Below are positions 37,438-46,753 of a stretch of DNA of 64,000 nucleotides, piece by piece; position 1 is the stretch's first letter; every line of letters starts with the position of its first letter. Origin of the DNA: Heyndrickxia sporothermodurans. GTDB taxonomy: Bacteria; Bacillota; Bacilli; Bacillales; Bacillaceae_C. The stretch lies in contig BORH01000001.1 in assembly GCA_018333075.1 (NCBI GenBank), positions 62,001-126,000 of the forward strand, given 5' to 3'. The notes below the pieces were generated by a model. That model had not been told where the DNA came from and searched no databases. It saw only the letters and a list, made by a program, of their open reading frames with translations. Made by a program: the position numbers and the translations under genes.

Positions 37438-37980
37438 TTAAAGCTCTTCAACAATGATATTTGTGTTCGTGTAAACGCAAATATCAGCAGCTATATCTAG
37501 TGATGCTTTTGCAATCTCTTTTGCAGATAAAGCTTCACCCGCATGTTGTTTAAGCGCCCTTCCAGCAGATAATGCGTAATTTCCACCTGAACCTATAGCA
37601 AGAATTCCGTCATCAGGCTCAATCACTTCGCCAGTTCCAGATATTAACAGCATTTGCTCTTGATCCATAACAATTAACATGGCCTCTAGTTTTCTTAAAA
37701 CCTTATCACTTCTCCACTGCTTTGCTAGTTCAACCGCAGCTCTTGTTAAATTACCGTTGTATTCCTGAAGCTTTCCTTCAAACATTTCTGACAATGTAAA
37801 AGCATCAGCAACAGATCCAGCAAAACCAGCCAATACTTTTCCATTAAACAATTTTCTAACTTTTTTCGCAGTATGTTTCATTACAACAGCATTGCCAAAT
37901 GTTACTTGACCATCTCCAGCCATTGCGTTTTTACCTTTATGCTGAATTGCGAATATAGTTGTTGCATGGAAATCTCCCAT
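37438..37980 (-). CDS. hslV: ATP-dependent protease peptidase subunit HslV (ClpQ/CodW)
   Basis: Proteasome-beta-like peptidase that forms a dodecamer capped by HslU. The ATG at 37980 ([16 protein letters not shown], 180 aa) has GGAGGTG upstream; the in-frame start 69 nt earlier has no site. The family core follows ([51 protein letters not shown]). B. subtilis CodW is reported to use an N-terminal Ser; here residue 2 is Gly, so the nucleophile is more likely a Thr of the ATT motif after removal of MGDFHA. Confidence 0.95.
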   Translation of the reverse strand: MGDFHATTIFAIQHKGKNAMAGDGQVTFGNAVVMKHTAKKVRKLFNGKVLAGFAGSVADAFTLSEMFEGKLQEYNGNLTRAAVELAKQWRSDKVLRKLEAMLIVMDQEQMLLISGTGEVIEPDDGILAIGSGGNYALSAGRALKQHAGEALSAKEIAKASLDIAADICVYTNTNIIVEEL

Positions 37981-38147
37981 TTGAACACCTCCAAGAAATA
38001 ATGAAAAAGTATTTCCTAAAAAGCAAATAAATCGTAAAGATACAAGCATTCACTATTAAAAATATACAGTACGTATTAAGATAACATGAATGGATACTTC
38101 ATATAAAAAATATTCAGATTCACATGATTCATGAATAAAAACAATTT

Positions 38148-39050
38148 TTACGCTCTAGGATGATGTGATAAATATGTTTTCCGTAACTGTTCTTTCGTCA
38201 CATGTGTATATATTTGAGTGGTTGATAAATTTTCATGTCCAAGTAGCTCCTGAACAGTCCTTAAATCAGCACCATTATTTAATAAATGGGTTGCAAATGT
38301 GTGTCGAAGCATATGAGGGTGCATTTTACCAGTAAGTGCAGCCTTACTTATAATATCAGATAATATATGCCGAATACCTCTTTCAGTTAATGGATTTCCA
38401 CGAAAATTCACAAATAGATATTCATGATTTAGTGCATTTTTCATTAGCATTGGTCTAGATTTATTAATATAATCTTTTAATGCTACATTTGCATAGTTCC
38501 CAAATAATACAATTCGCTCTTTTTTTCCCTTACCCTTCACAAGAATCGTATCAAACTCAAGATCAATGTCTTTCACTTTTATATTTGCACATTCACTTAC
38601 ACGAATTCCAGTTGCATAAAGTATTTCTAACAAAGTCAAATTTCTAACATCTAAGTAGGTTTCACCACTACAAACTTGAAATAGCTTCTCCATTTCTTCT
38701 TCATAAAAGAACTTTGGTATTCTCATTTGTTTCTTGGATTGTGAAAGAAGTGCAAATGGATTTTCCTTAACGACTTTCTCCCTCATTAAAAACTTATAAA
38801 AACTTCGCAAGCTAGATATTTTTCTTGCTAAGCTAGATCTATTGTACCCATTTTCAAACAAGGTACTTAAAAAAAGTCTAGCATTAAAGTATTCAATGTC
38901 ATCCAAATTTGAAATACCTTGTTCAATCATGAACAAGAAAAAGTGTTCAATATCCTGACGATAAAATCTCACCGTATACTCAGAGTAGTTTCTTTCGATT
39001 TGAATATACTCAATAAAAGCATAAAGTGCAGTTTTTTGATTTTCATCCAT
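38148..39050 (-). CDS. xerC: tyrosine recombinase XerC (CodV)
   Basis: Resolves chromosome dimers at dif with its partner XerD. The 300 residues have a helical SAM-like N-terminal domain (about 1-90) and a catalytic domain with ATGIRVSECANIKV (first Arg), HMLRHTFATHLL (His246, Arg249), LGHENLSTTQIYTHV (His272, nucleophile Tyr281). All catalytic residues are present. SD TGTGAGGTG follows a 10-bp hairpin. First gene of the operon that continues with hslV, hslU and codY. Confidence 0.96.
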   Translation of the reverse strand: MDENQKTALYAFIEYIQIERNYSEYTVRFYRQDIEHFFLFMIEQGISNLDDIEYFNARLFLSTLFENGYNRSSLARKISSLRSFYKFLMREKVVKENPFALLSQSKKQMRIPKFFYEEEMEKLFQVCSGETYLDVRNLTLLEILYATGIRVSECANIKVKDIDLEFDTILVKGKGKKERIVLFGNYANVALKDYINKSRPMLMKNALNHEYLFVNFRGNPLTERGIRHILSDIISKAALTGKMHPHMLRHTFATHLLNNGADLRTVQELLGHENLSTTQIYTHVTKEQLRKTYLSHHPRA

Positions 39051-39065
39051 AATAACACCTCACAA

Positions 39066-39096
39066 GGCTACTAAATATTATCACAATTTAGTAGCC
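39066..39096 (-). promoter_or_regulatory. hairpin between trmFO and xerC
   Basis: Perfect 10-bp stem GGCTACTAAA / TTTAGTAGCC with an 11-nt loop, starting 14 nt after the trmFO stop and ending 8 nt before the xerC ribosome site. It has no following T tract, so a terminator is unlikely. It may protect or gate the xerC leader. Confidence 0.55.
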
Positions 39097-39109
39097 CACG
39101 CAACGAATG

Positions 39110-40414
39110 TTACAAATTTTTCACAAAGTTTTGAATTGTTTTTAATGCTCTATTTGCTAATTCTTCGTTCCTTGCTTTTTTCTCCTTAATACGAACAGGT
39201 AAATCAGGTAGTAGTCCAAAGTTAGCGTTCATAGGTTGGAAACTTTTTGAATTTGTTGTTGTAATATAATTCGCCATGCTTCCCATTGCCGTTTCTTTTG
39301 GAAATACGACCGGTTCTAATCCTTGTACAATTCTTGCTGCATTTATTCCCGCAATTAAACCACTTGCAGCAGATTCAACATATCCCTCAACGCCTGTCAT
39401 TTGACCAGCAAATAATAAGGATGGTTGTTCTATAAATTGATAGGTTGATTTTAATACCTTTGGAGAATTAATAAATGTATTTCGGTGCATGACCCCATAT
39501 CTAATAATTTCAGCCTCTTCTAATCCAGGGATGAGACGAAACACTTCCTTTTGAGCGCCCCATTTCAAATGAGTTTGGAAACCAACAATATTATAAAGCG
39601 TACCTGCAGCATCGTCCTGACGAAGCTGTACAACTGCAAAAGGCCTCTTACCAGTTTTAGGATCTTCTAATCCTACAGGCTTCAACGGACCAAACAACAT
39701 CGTTTTTTTACCACGCTTTGCCATAACCTCAATCGGCATGCAGCCCTCGAAAAAGATTTCTTTTTCAAATTCTCTTAAAGTGGCTGTCTCAGCGGATATT
39801 AACGCTTCATAAAAACGATCAAATTCTTCCTCATTCATGGGACAATTTAAATAAGCTGCTTCACCTTTATCATATCTTGATTTCAGGTAAACTTTTTCCA
39901 TATTAATGCTATCTTTTTCGATAATTGGTGCGGCAGCATCATAAAAATATAGATATTCTTCCCCTGTTAATGCAAGGAGTTGTTTTGAAAGAGCTTCACT
40001 TGTTAGTGGCCCAGTTGCAATAACAGTGATACCTGATGGAATTTTAGTTACTTCCTCATTTATTACAGTAACGTTAGGATGGTTTTTCACCATTTCAGTT
40101 ACATGACCTGAAAACTCATGGCGATCTACTGCTAATGCACCACCTGCTGGTACTGAACTTTTATCAGCTGATTGAATAATAACGGAATCAAGTATTCTCA
40201 TTTCTTCCTTTAATACACCAACGGCATTTGTTAATGTATTTGCTCGTAATGAATTAGAACAAACTAATTCTGCAAATTTATCTGTATGATGTGCAGGAGT
40301 TTGCTTTACTGGACGCATTTCATATAAATTAACCTTAATACCTCTCTTAGCAATCTGCCATGCAGCTTCACTTCCAGCTAAACCTGCTCCAATTACATTA
40401 ACGAATTTTTCCAT
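39110..40414 (-). CDS. trmFO: methylenetetrahydrofolate-tRNA-(uracil-5)-methyltransferase TrmFO
   Basis: FAD- and folate-dependent enzyme that makes T54 in tRNA in Gram-positives. The ATG at 40414 ([20 protein letters not shown], 434 aa) has TAGGAGGGG four bases upstream and is preferred over an in-frame start 21 nt earlier. The N-terminal FAD fold [11 protein letters not shown] is clear. [20 protein letters not shown] and [12 protein letters not shown] near the end are family signatures. Adjacent to topA and xerC, as in B. subtilis. Confidence 0.97.
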   Translation of the reverse strand: MEKFVNVIGAGLAGSEAAWQIAKRGIKVNLYEMRPVKQTPAHHTDKFAELVCSNSLRANTLTNAVGVLKEEMRILDSVIIQSADKSSVPAGGALAVDRHEFSGHVTEMVKNHPNVTVINEEVTKIPSGITVIATGPLTSEALSKQLLALTGEEYLYFYDAAAPIIEKDSINMEKVYLKSRYDKGEAAYLNCPMNEEEFDRFYEALISAETATLREFEKEIFFEGCMPIEVMAKRGKKTMLFGPLKPVGLEDPKTGKRPFAVVQLRQDDAAGTLYNIVGFQTHLKWGAQKEVFRLIPGLEEAEIIRYGVMHRNTFINSPKVLKSTYQFIEQPSLLFAGQMTGVEGYVESAASGLIAGINAARIVQGLEPVVFPKETAMGSMANYITTTNSKSFQPMNANFGLLPDLPVRIKEKKARNEELANRALKTIQNFVKNL

Positions 40415-40724
40415 TATTCCCCTCCTACTAAACACATTAGATGTATGTAAAGAAATTCGACATTTTTTTATCCCTTTAGCATTTTACAACACCCTACCAA
40501 AGAAATAAAGTATAAGCACATATTAATAAATTCTTTTTTCTTAAATCTTGTGTTTTTAATAAACATTATCTAAATATATCCTTTTTACTTTATTATAAAA
40601 ATGGATAATATTACAAAAATTCCCCATTAATTATAATTATAAACCTAAAAAGTAAAAGAAACTAAAAATAATCAAAATGAAAGAGTGAGTTAAAAACTCA
40701 CCCTTTAGAAGAAAACAATATTTC
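40415..40724. other. trmFO-topA intergenic region (310 bp)
   Basis: No reading frame of interest. It holds the topA terminator (40680-40706) and a very AT-rich stretch (about 40490-40680). I looked for a trmFO promoter on the minus strand and found no pair of boxes better than chance. Confidence 0.6.
40680..40706 (-). terminator. terminator of topA
   Basis: Twelve-position stem with one mismatch (40680-40691 with 40695-40706; core GTGAGTT/AACTCAC) and a 3-nt loop, 19 nt after the topA stop. The following minus-strand sequence is T-rich but interrupted (CATTTTGATTATTTTT). Confidence 0.75.
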
Positions 40725-42800
40725 TTATTCCACAGTCTTTTCTTTATAATCACAGTTTGTACATTGCACTTGTACACCCTTTTTAAGTTTCTTTTCGACT
40801 AATAGTTGTTCACATTTTGGACATTTTCTTTCAATTGGCTTATCCCAAGATAAAAAGTCACATTCCGGATAACGGTCACAACCATAAAAAATTCTTTTCT
40901 TTTTACTTTTTCTTTCAATAATATTTCCTTCATTGCACTTAGGACACTTCACACCAATTTCCTTTACAATTGGCTTTGTATTACGACAATCTGGAAAATT
41001 GCTACATGCCATAAATTTTCCATATCGCCCCATTTTAAATACCATAGGATGCCCGCAAAGTTCACAATCTTCTCCCGCTTCTTCATCCTTAATTTCAACT
41101 TTTTCCATTTCTTGTTCCGCTTTTAAAAGATTTTTATGGAAACCTTTGTAAAACTCATCAATAATTTTTACCCATTCTATTTTTCCCTCTTCAATTTCAT
41201 CTAAATCGCTTTCCATTTTTGCTGTGAAAGCAACATCTAAAATTTCCGGAAAAAACTCCATAATAAGCTCTAATACGATTTCTCCAAGCTCTGTTGGAAT
41301 AAAACGCTTGTTTTCTAAGGCAACATATCCTCTTTTTTGAATCGTATCCAATGTTGGTGAATATGTTGACGGCCTACCAATACCAAGTTCTTCTAACGTT
41401 TTTACTAATCTTGCTTCGCTATATCTTGGTGGAGGTTGTGTAAAATGCTGTTTAGGATCTATTACTTCAGACTTAACTTTTTCTCCTTCTTCCATTTCTG
41501 GTAGAAACTTTTCCTTTTCATCTGTCTGATCGTCTGTTCCCTCAACATAAACCTTCATAAAACCCGGAAACTTCAATTTAGAGCCGTTAGCCCTAAACAA
41601 AATGTCGCCATTTTTAAGATCTACACTCATAGTATCCATTACTGCCTGTGCCATTTGACTTGCTACAAAGCGTTCCCAAATCAGCTTGTAAAGTCTTAAC
41701 TGATCTCTACTTAAAAATTCCTTTAGTGAATTTGGTTCACGCATTGTACTTGTTGGGCGAATCGCTTCATGGGCATCTTGAGCATTAGATGATTTCTTAT
41801 CTTTTCTTTGCTCAGATCGAGCAAATTCTTTTCCGTATTGCTGCTCAATAAAATTCACAGCTTCAGTTTGTGCTACTTCGGATATTCGAGTTGAATCAGT
41901 TCTCATATAAGTAATTAAACCGACTGTACCCTCTTTTCCAAGATCAATTCCCTCATAAAGCTGTTGTGCTAACATCATCGTTTTTTTCGTTCGAAAATTT
42001 AATTTCCTAGCAGCTTCCTGCTGCAATGATGATGTAGTGAAAGGTGGTGCTGGATTTCGCTTTCTTTCTTTCTTTGATACAGAAGCAATGTCAAATTCTT
42101 TTCCTTTTATTTGAGAAAGAATCGATTTTACATCATTTTCGGATTTCAATTCTACCTTCTTGCCATTAACTCCATAAAATGCACCTTGAAATACATCTTT
42201 TCCCTTTTTAAAATCTGCCACTATTGTCCAGTATTCTTCAGGTACGAAATTTTTTATTTCATTTTCACGATCAATGATTAACCTAACAGCGACCGATTGC
42301 ACCCTGCCTGCACTTAATCCTTTTTTTACTTTTTTCCATAGCAGAGGACTAATATTATAACCCACTAATCGGTCTAAAACGCGGCGTGCTTGTTGCGCAT
42401 CTACAAGATCAGTATTTATCGGACGAGGATGTTTAAACGATTCCTTAATAGCATCTTTTGTGATTTCATTAAACACTACCCTGCAATCGGAGTGTATATC
42501 TAAATCTAGACTATGTGCTAAATGCCATGCAATCGCTTCCCCTTCACGATCCGGGTCAGCTGCTAGAAATACTTTCTTTGCTTTTTTAGCTGCTGTTTTT
42601 AACTCTTTCAATACAGGACCTTTTCCCCTAATCGTTATGTATTTAGGCTGAAAATTGTGTTCTGCATCAACACCCATTTGGCTTTTAGGTAAATCTCTAA
42701 TATGGCCCATAGATGCTTTTACTTTATATTTTTTTCCTAAATATCTTTCAATGGTCTTCGCCTTAGCTGGCGATTCCACGATAACCAAGTACTCTGACAT
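40725..42800 (-). CDS. topA: DNA topoisomerase I
   Basis: Type IA enzyme that relaxes negative supercoils. The 691 residues have a Toprim domain ([32 protein letters not shown]), and the active-site Tyr298 in [33 protein letters not shown] follows. At the C-terminus are three four-Cys zinc modules (CELCGHP...CSNFPDC, CPKCNEG...CDRYPEC, CPKCEQL...CTNC), each with both Cys pairs intact. SD TGGGAGG. Its own promoter is at 42881-42909. Confidence 0.99.
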   Translation of the reverse strand: MSEYLVIVESPAKAKTIERYLGKKYKVKASMGHIRDLPKSQMGVDAEHNFQPKYITIRGKGPVLKELKTAAKKAKKVFLAADPDREGEAIAWHLAHSLDLDIHSDCRVVFNEITKDAIKESFKHPRPINTDLVDAQQARRVLDRLVGYNISPLLWKKVKKGLSAGRVQSVAVRLIIDRENEIKNFVPEEYWTIVADFKKGKDVFQGAFYGVNGKKVELKSENDVKSILSQIKGKEFDIASVSKKERKRNPAPPFTTSSLQQEAARKLNFRTKKTMMLAQQLYEGIDLGKEGTVGLITYMRTDSTRISEVAQTEAVNFIEQQYGKEFARSEQRKDKKSSNAQDAHEAIRPTSTMREPNSLKEFLSRDQLRLYKLIWERFVASQMAQAVMDTMSVDLKNGDILFRANGSKLKFPGFMKVYVEGTDDQTDEKEKFLPEMEEGEKVKSEVIDPKQHFTQPPPRYSEARLVKTLEELGIGRPSTYSPTLDTIQKRGYVALENKRFIPTELGEIVLELIMEFFPEILDVAFTAKMESDLDEIEEGKIEWVKIIDEFYKGFHKNLLKAEQEMEKVEIKDEEAGEDCELCGHPMVFKMGRYGKFMACSNFPDCRNTKPIVKEIGVKCPKCNEGNIIERKSKKKRIFYGCDRYPECDFLSWDKPIERKCPKCEQLLVEKKLKKGVQVQCTNCDYKEKTVE

Positions 42801-43128
42801 TAAGAAGCCTCCCAGAGGTTTTCATTATTTTTCTAGTCATATATTTTCATCTAATATATATTACATAAAATCAAGTGTACATATTAACGTTGATTTTTTC
42901 ATTTGTCAATTATATCGGATATTTTATGTTCAAACTAGAAATCGTTTTCAAAAAAAATTGTGTATCTGTTGGAAAATGTATAACAGATTTTTCAAAAATG
43001 CAACCTTTTTAAATAAAATGAGGAATAAATTTCAAAAAATACTTAGAATAATTCGTTTAAAAATGTAGAAAAGTATATGTTGGAAAGTAGACAAACATAC
43101 TTTAATACAAAATCTTTTCAATGATATG
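42801..43128. other. topA-dprA intergenic region (328 bp)
   Basis: No gene. The topA-proximal part holds the topA promoter (42881-42909). The remainder (about 42910-43128) is AT-rich, with no stem-loop strong enough to call a dprA terminator. Confidence 0.65.
42881..42909 (-). promoter_or_regulatory. sigma-A promoter of topA
   Basis: On the minus strand a perfect TTGACA (42909-42904), a 17-nt spacer and TAATAT (42886-42881). The predicted RNA start near 42874 leaves a leader of about 74 nt. Confidence 0.62.
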
Positions 43129-44001
43129 CTAAATAAAAAATTCTTCAATAATATCTTCTCCATGCAGTACAAGCTTAGCTCCTTGCTGAATTAGCCTATT
43201 TGTACCTCGTGAAAGAGAATCTGAAATATAACCTGGTACAGCGAATACCTCTCTTCCTTCTTGTAGAGCGTATTCAGCAGTAATTAAGGAACCACTTCTT
43301 TCCTCTGCTTGAATAATTAAAGTTCCTCTACATAATCCACTTATAATACGATTTCTCATCGGAAAATGCCACCTTTGCGGCCTAGCTTGTGGTGGATATT
43401 CTGAAATAAGAAGATGCTCCTTTTTCATATTCTCTGCAAGTAGTTCGTTTTCCTGCGGATATACATGAAAAAAACCGCTTCCTAAAATTCCAATCGTTTT
43501 CCCCTTCAATTTTATGGTAGATTGATGAGCTATTGTATCTACTCCTTTTGCCAAGCCACTAACAATATTTATGCCTTTTTTTATTAGAGGTGGAAGAAGT
43601 TCTTCAATAGCTATTCTCGCAATTTCATTTCCTTTTCGTGAGCCAACAATAGCGAGACATGGGTTTTTCATGAGCGAAATATTGCCGATTGTATATAGGA
43701 CTAAAGGAGGGTTGTATATTTGTTTTAATAAGTATGGGTAATCTTTATCAAATATCGTAACATAATTAATTTTATTTGTAGTTAAATTGAGAATAATTTT
43801 AGTAGGATCCAAGTGGTGAAGATCATAATGAAATTTCGGAAAACTTTCAGATGATAGTTGAGTAATATTTCTTAAAAGGGGAGCAGAAAAATGATAGAGG
43901 TTTTTTAAACTGGGGTCATATTGCAAGATTTTTAATATTCCTTGTTGCCCTATACCTCTACAGTGATGTAGATGCAATAATCGTATTTTGAATTCTTCCA
44001 T
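43129..44001 (-). CDS. dprA: DNA processing protein DprA (Smf)
   Basis: Loads RecA on incoming single-stranded DNA in transformation. The 290 residues have a helical N-terminal domain (about 1-90) and the Rossmann-like core with AIVGSRKGNEIARIAIEE, NIVSGLAKGVDTIAHQ, LGSGF and FPMRNRIISGLC, then SGSLITAEYALQEGREVFAV. No C-terminal winged domain. SD AAGGAGGAT. It follows sucD across an inverted repeat, and its tail leads into the topA spacer. Confidence 0.96.
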   Translation of the reverse strand: MEEFKIRLLHLHHCRGIGQQGILKILQYDPSLKNLYHFSAPLLRNITQLSSESFPKFHYDLHHLDPTKIILNLTTNKINYVTIFDKDYPYLLKQIYNPPLVLYTIGNISLMKNPCLAIVGSRKGNEIARIAIEELLPPLIKKGINIVSGLAKGVDTIAHQSTIKLKGKTIGILGSGFFHVYPQENELLAENMKKEHLLISEYPPQARPQRWHFPMRNRIISGLCRGTLIIQAEERSGSLITAEYALQEGREVFAVPGYISDSLSRGTNRLIQQGAKLVLHGEDIIEEFFI

Positions 44002-44031
44002 CGAATCCTCCTTAATTTAAATAATAATAAA

Positions 44032-44104
44032 AGAGGATGACCATCAGGAACACCTAAAAATAGCAAGGTTTGCTAGGCATTCTTTTAAGAATTGGTCATC
44101 CTCT
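44032..44104 (-). terminator. branched inverted repeat at the end of sucCD
   Basis: Outer 12-bp stem AGAGGATGACCA / TGGTCATCCTCT (44032-44043, 44093-44104) encloses two smaller hairpins: TAGCAA-GGT-TTGCTA (about 44060-44074) and ATTCTT-TT-AAGAAT (about 44079-44092). On the minus strand it is followed by TTTATTATTATTT, so it probably terminates sucCD. The layout also resembles a miniature inverted-repeat element; other copies would decide. Confidence 0.6.
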
Positions 44105-44145
44105 GCTTTCATCAAAGATCTATTTTATACAGACCGTTTATATGA

Positions 44146-45048
44146 TTAATGTGTTTTACACTTTTCGTAAAGGCCTTTTTCTTTAATTACTTCGATTAAA
44201 GTTTCGCCCATTACTGAAGGAGTTGCAGCAACTTTAATGCCACATTCATTCATTACACGAATTTTTTCTTCAGCAGTACCTTTTCCGCCAGAAATAATCG
44301 CACCTGCGTGTCCCATACGTTTTCCTGGAGGAGCTGTTACACCACCGATAAAGCCAACAACTGGTTTAGTCATGTTTTCTTTTACCCACATTGCTGCTTC
44401 TTCTTCAGCTGTTCCACCAATTTCACCAATCATGATAACAGCTTCTGTTTCTGGATCTTCGTTAAATGCTTTTAATACATCAATAAAATCAGTTCCATTT
44501 ACAGGGTCGCCACCGATACCAACTGCAGTAGTTTGTCCGATACCTGCTTGAGACAACTGATGCACTGCTTCATATGTTAATGTTCCAGAACGTGAAACTA
44601 CACCTACATGACCTTTAGTATGAATGTAACCAGGCATAATTCCGATTTTACATTCTCCTGGTGTGATAACACCTGGACAGTTAGGACCGACTAAACGAGT
44701 CTTTTTACCTTCCATATAGCGTTTCACTTTTACCATATCTAGAACAGGAATATGTTCAGTAATACAAATTGTTAAATCTAATTCAGCATCTACTGCTTCC
44801 ATGATAGCATCTGCTGCAAAAGGTGCTGGAACATAAATAACAGATGCGTTTGCACCAGTTGCTTTTACAGCTTCTTCAACTGTATTGAAAACTGGTACTC
44901 CTTCAACTTCTGTTCCGCCTTTTCCAGGAGATGTACCACCAACGATTTTTGTACCGTATTCTAGCATTTGTTTTGTATGAAAAAGAGCTGTTTTACCAGT
45001 AATACCTTGAACGATTACTTTTGTATCTTTATTAACAAAAACGCTCAC
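44146..45048 (-). CDS. sucD: succinyl-CoA synthetase alpha subunit
   Basis: Citric acid cycle enzyme (succinyl-CoA to succinate with ATP or GTP). The 300 residues have the CoA-binding N-terminal fold ([20 protein letters not shown]), [20 protein letters not shown] and the phospho-His in [14 protein letters not shown] (His247). SD GCAGGGGAAC. It follows sucC by 89 nt, with nothing notable in the gap. Confidence 0.98.
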   Translation of the reverse strand: MSVFVNKDTKVIVQGITGKTALFHTKQMLEYGTKIVGGTSPGKGGTEVEGVPVFNTVEEAVKATGANASVIYVPAPFAADAIMEAVDAELDLTICITEHIPVLDMVKVKRYMEGKKTRLVGPNCPGVITPGECKIGIMPGYIHTKGHVGVVSRSGTLTYEAVHQLSQAGIGQTTAVGIGGDPVNGTDFIDVLKAFNEDPETEAVIMIGEIGGTAEEEAAMWVKENMTKPVVGFIGGVTAPPGKRMGHAGAIISGGKGTAEEKIRVMNECGIKVAATPSVMGETLIEVIKEKGLYEKCKTH

Positions 45049-45137
45049 ATTGTTCCCCTGCCTTTCAAATTATCCAGTTCCACCTTCTGGTCCCATAAAA
45101 AATACTGCGGGCAGATCAGTCGGAACTACTTTTATTA

Positions 45138-46298
45138 TTAACCTACTAATTCTACAATTTTTTGAGCGCCGTCAGCCATTGATTCAGCAGCTACGATGTT
45201 TAAACCTGATTCATTAAGAATTTTCTTACCTAAATCAACATTTGTTCCTTCTAAACGAACAACTAGTGGCAATTCTAAACCAACTTGTTTTGTTGCTTCA
45301 ACAACACCTTCTGCGATAATATCGCATTTCATAATTCCACCGAAAATGTTTACAAAAATACCTTTAACATTTTTGTCTGAAAGAATGATTTTGAATGCTT
45401 CTGTTACTTTTTCTGCAGTTGCACCGCCACCAACATCTAAGAAGTTAGCAGGATCACCGCCATAATGCTTAATAATATCCATTGTAGCCATTGCAAGTCC
45501 TGCACCGTTAACCATACAGCCAATTTTTCCATCTAATGCAATATAGCTAAGGTCATACTTAGAAGCTTCGATTTCTTTTGGATCCTCTTCTTCCAAGTCA
45601 CGATATTCTAAAACGTCTTTTTGACGGAATAGAGCATTTGAATCGAAGTTTAATTTCGCATCAAGTGCCATAACATTTCCATCACCAGTAACTACTAATG
45701 GGTTAATTTCTGCAATTGAGCAATCTTTTTCAACAAAAGCAGTGTATAATCCCATCATGAATTTTACAGCTTTGTTTACAAGTGCTGCTGGAATATTGAT
45801 GTTGAAAGCAATACGACGAGCTTGGAATGCAGTTAATCCAACTACTGGATCAATTGTTTCTTTAAAGATTTTTTCAGGTGTTTTAGCAGCAACTTCTTCA
45901 ATTTCAGTACCGCCTTCTTCAGAAGCCATTAAAACAACACGAGAAGTTGCACGATCTAAAACAAGACCTACATAATATTCTTTTTGAATATCACAGCCTT
46001 CTTCAATTAGTAGTCGTTTTACTTCTTTTCCTTCTGGACCTGTTTGGTGTGTAACTAATGTTTTACCTAAAATTTCATTTGCATATGTACGAACTTCGTC
46101 CAAATTCTTTGCAACTTTTACACCACCGGCTTTACCGCGGCCTCCTGCATGAATTTGAGCTTTTACTACACACACTTCAGTACCTAGTTCTTTTGCTGCT
46201 TCAACTGCTTCTTCTACAGTGAATGCAACTTTACCATTTGGTACCGCTACCCCGTATTTTCTGAGGATTTCTTTACCTTGATACTCATGGATATTCAT
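45138..46298 (-). CDS. sucC: succinyl-CoA synthetase beta subunit
   Basis: ATP-grasp subunit paired with SucD. The ATG at 46298 ([20 protein letters not shown], 386 aa) has TAGGAGGATGG upstream; an in-frame start 18 nt earlier would include that site. [40 protein letters not shown] and [16 protein letters not shown] are the family blocks. The promoter at 46344-46372 serves both genes. Confidence 0.98.
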   Translation of the reverse strand: MNIHEYQGKEILRKYGVAVPNGKVAFTVEEAVEAAKELGTEVCVVKAQIHAGGRGKAGGVKVAKNLDEVRTYANEILGKTLVTHQTGPEGKEVKRLLIEEGCDIQKEYYVGLVLDRATSRVVLMASEEGGTEIEEVAAKTPEKIFKETIDPVVGLTAFQARRIAFNINIPAALVNKAVKFMMGLYTAFVEKDCSIAEINPLVVTGDGNVMALDAKLNFDSNALFRQKDVLEYRDLEEEDPKEIEASKYDLSYIALDGKIGCMVNGAGLAMATMDIIKHYGGDPANFLDVGGGATAEKVTEAFKIILSDKNVKGIFVNIFGGIMKCDIIAEGVVEATKQVGLELPLVVRLEGTNVDLGKKILNESGLNIVAAESMADGAQKIVELVG

Positions 46299-46343
46299 TT
46301 TCCATCCTCCTATCAAACTCTACAAAAAATAAACTGCGCTTCC

Positions 46344-46372
46344 ATTGTATAAAATCGACGAAATTCTGTCTA
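46344..46372 (-). promoter_or_regulatory. sigma-A promoter of sucCD
   Basis: On the minus strand TAGACA (46372-46367), a 17-nt spacer and TACAAT (46349-46344), each box 5 of 6. The 5' leader would be about 40 nt. No obvious CcpA site was seen near it. Confidence 0.6.
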
Positions 46373-46450
46373 CCTTTCTGATTAAAATAGAAAAGTTTAC
46401 AATATTATTTTATCAAATGAGCCACTAAATATTTACTATTAAAAAAATAT

Positions 46451-46464
46451 CTTCCTTTAGAAAG
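46451..46464 (-). terminator. weak terminator candidate of ylqGH
   Basis: Five-pair stem CTTTC-TAAA-GGAAG (one G-T pair) after the ylqH stop, with AATATTTTTTTAA following on the minus strand. The stem is short, so this is a weak call. Confidence 0.35.
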
Positions 46465-46468
46465 CTTA

Positions 46469-46753
46469 TTAATTTTGACTCTTCCCAATATTTTGATCTA
46501 GTCTATAAATAAATGCAAAAACTTCTGCAACTACTTCATATAATTCCTCTGGGATTGTTTCATTAATTTCTAATTGACTGAGTAATTCAATTAAATTTCG
46601 ATCTTCCTGTATAGGAATATCTTTATCCTTTGCTACTTCTATTATATTTTCGGCTGTTATACCTTTACCTTTTGCAATCACTTTCGGTGCTGTCTGAGAA
46701 TCAGATTGGTATTTTAATGCTACTGCTTGCTTTCTTTCATTCTTTTGTATCAT
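46469..46753 (-). CDS. ylqH: YlqH, homologue of the FlhB cytoplasmic domain
   Basis: A 94-residue protein that aligns with the C-terminal end of FlhB: APKVIAKGKGITAENIIEVA against FlhB APYVLAKGVDFLAEKIKKIG, and TIPEELYEVVAEVFAFIYRL against TIPEEFFKVVAEILAYVYRI. The Asn-Pro-Thr-His self-cleavage motif is absent; the segment before the match is KYQSDSQTAPK. It has no membrane part. The start overlaps ylqG by 4 nt, so the pair is co-translated. Role unknown. Confidence 0.88.
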   Translation of the reverse strand: MIQKNERKQAVALKYQSDSQTAPKVIAKGKGITAENIIEVAKDKDIPIQEDRNLIELLSQLEINETIPEELYEVVAEVFAFIYRLDQNIGKSQN

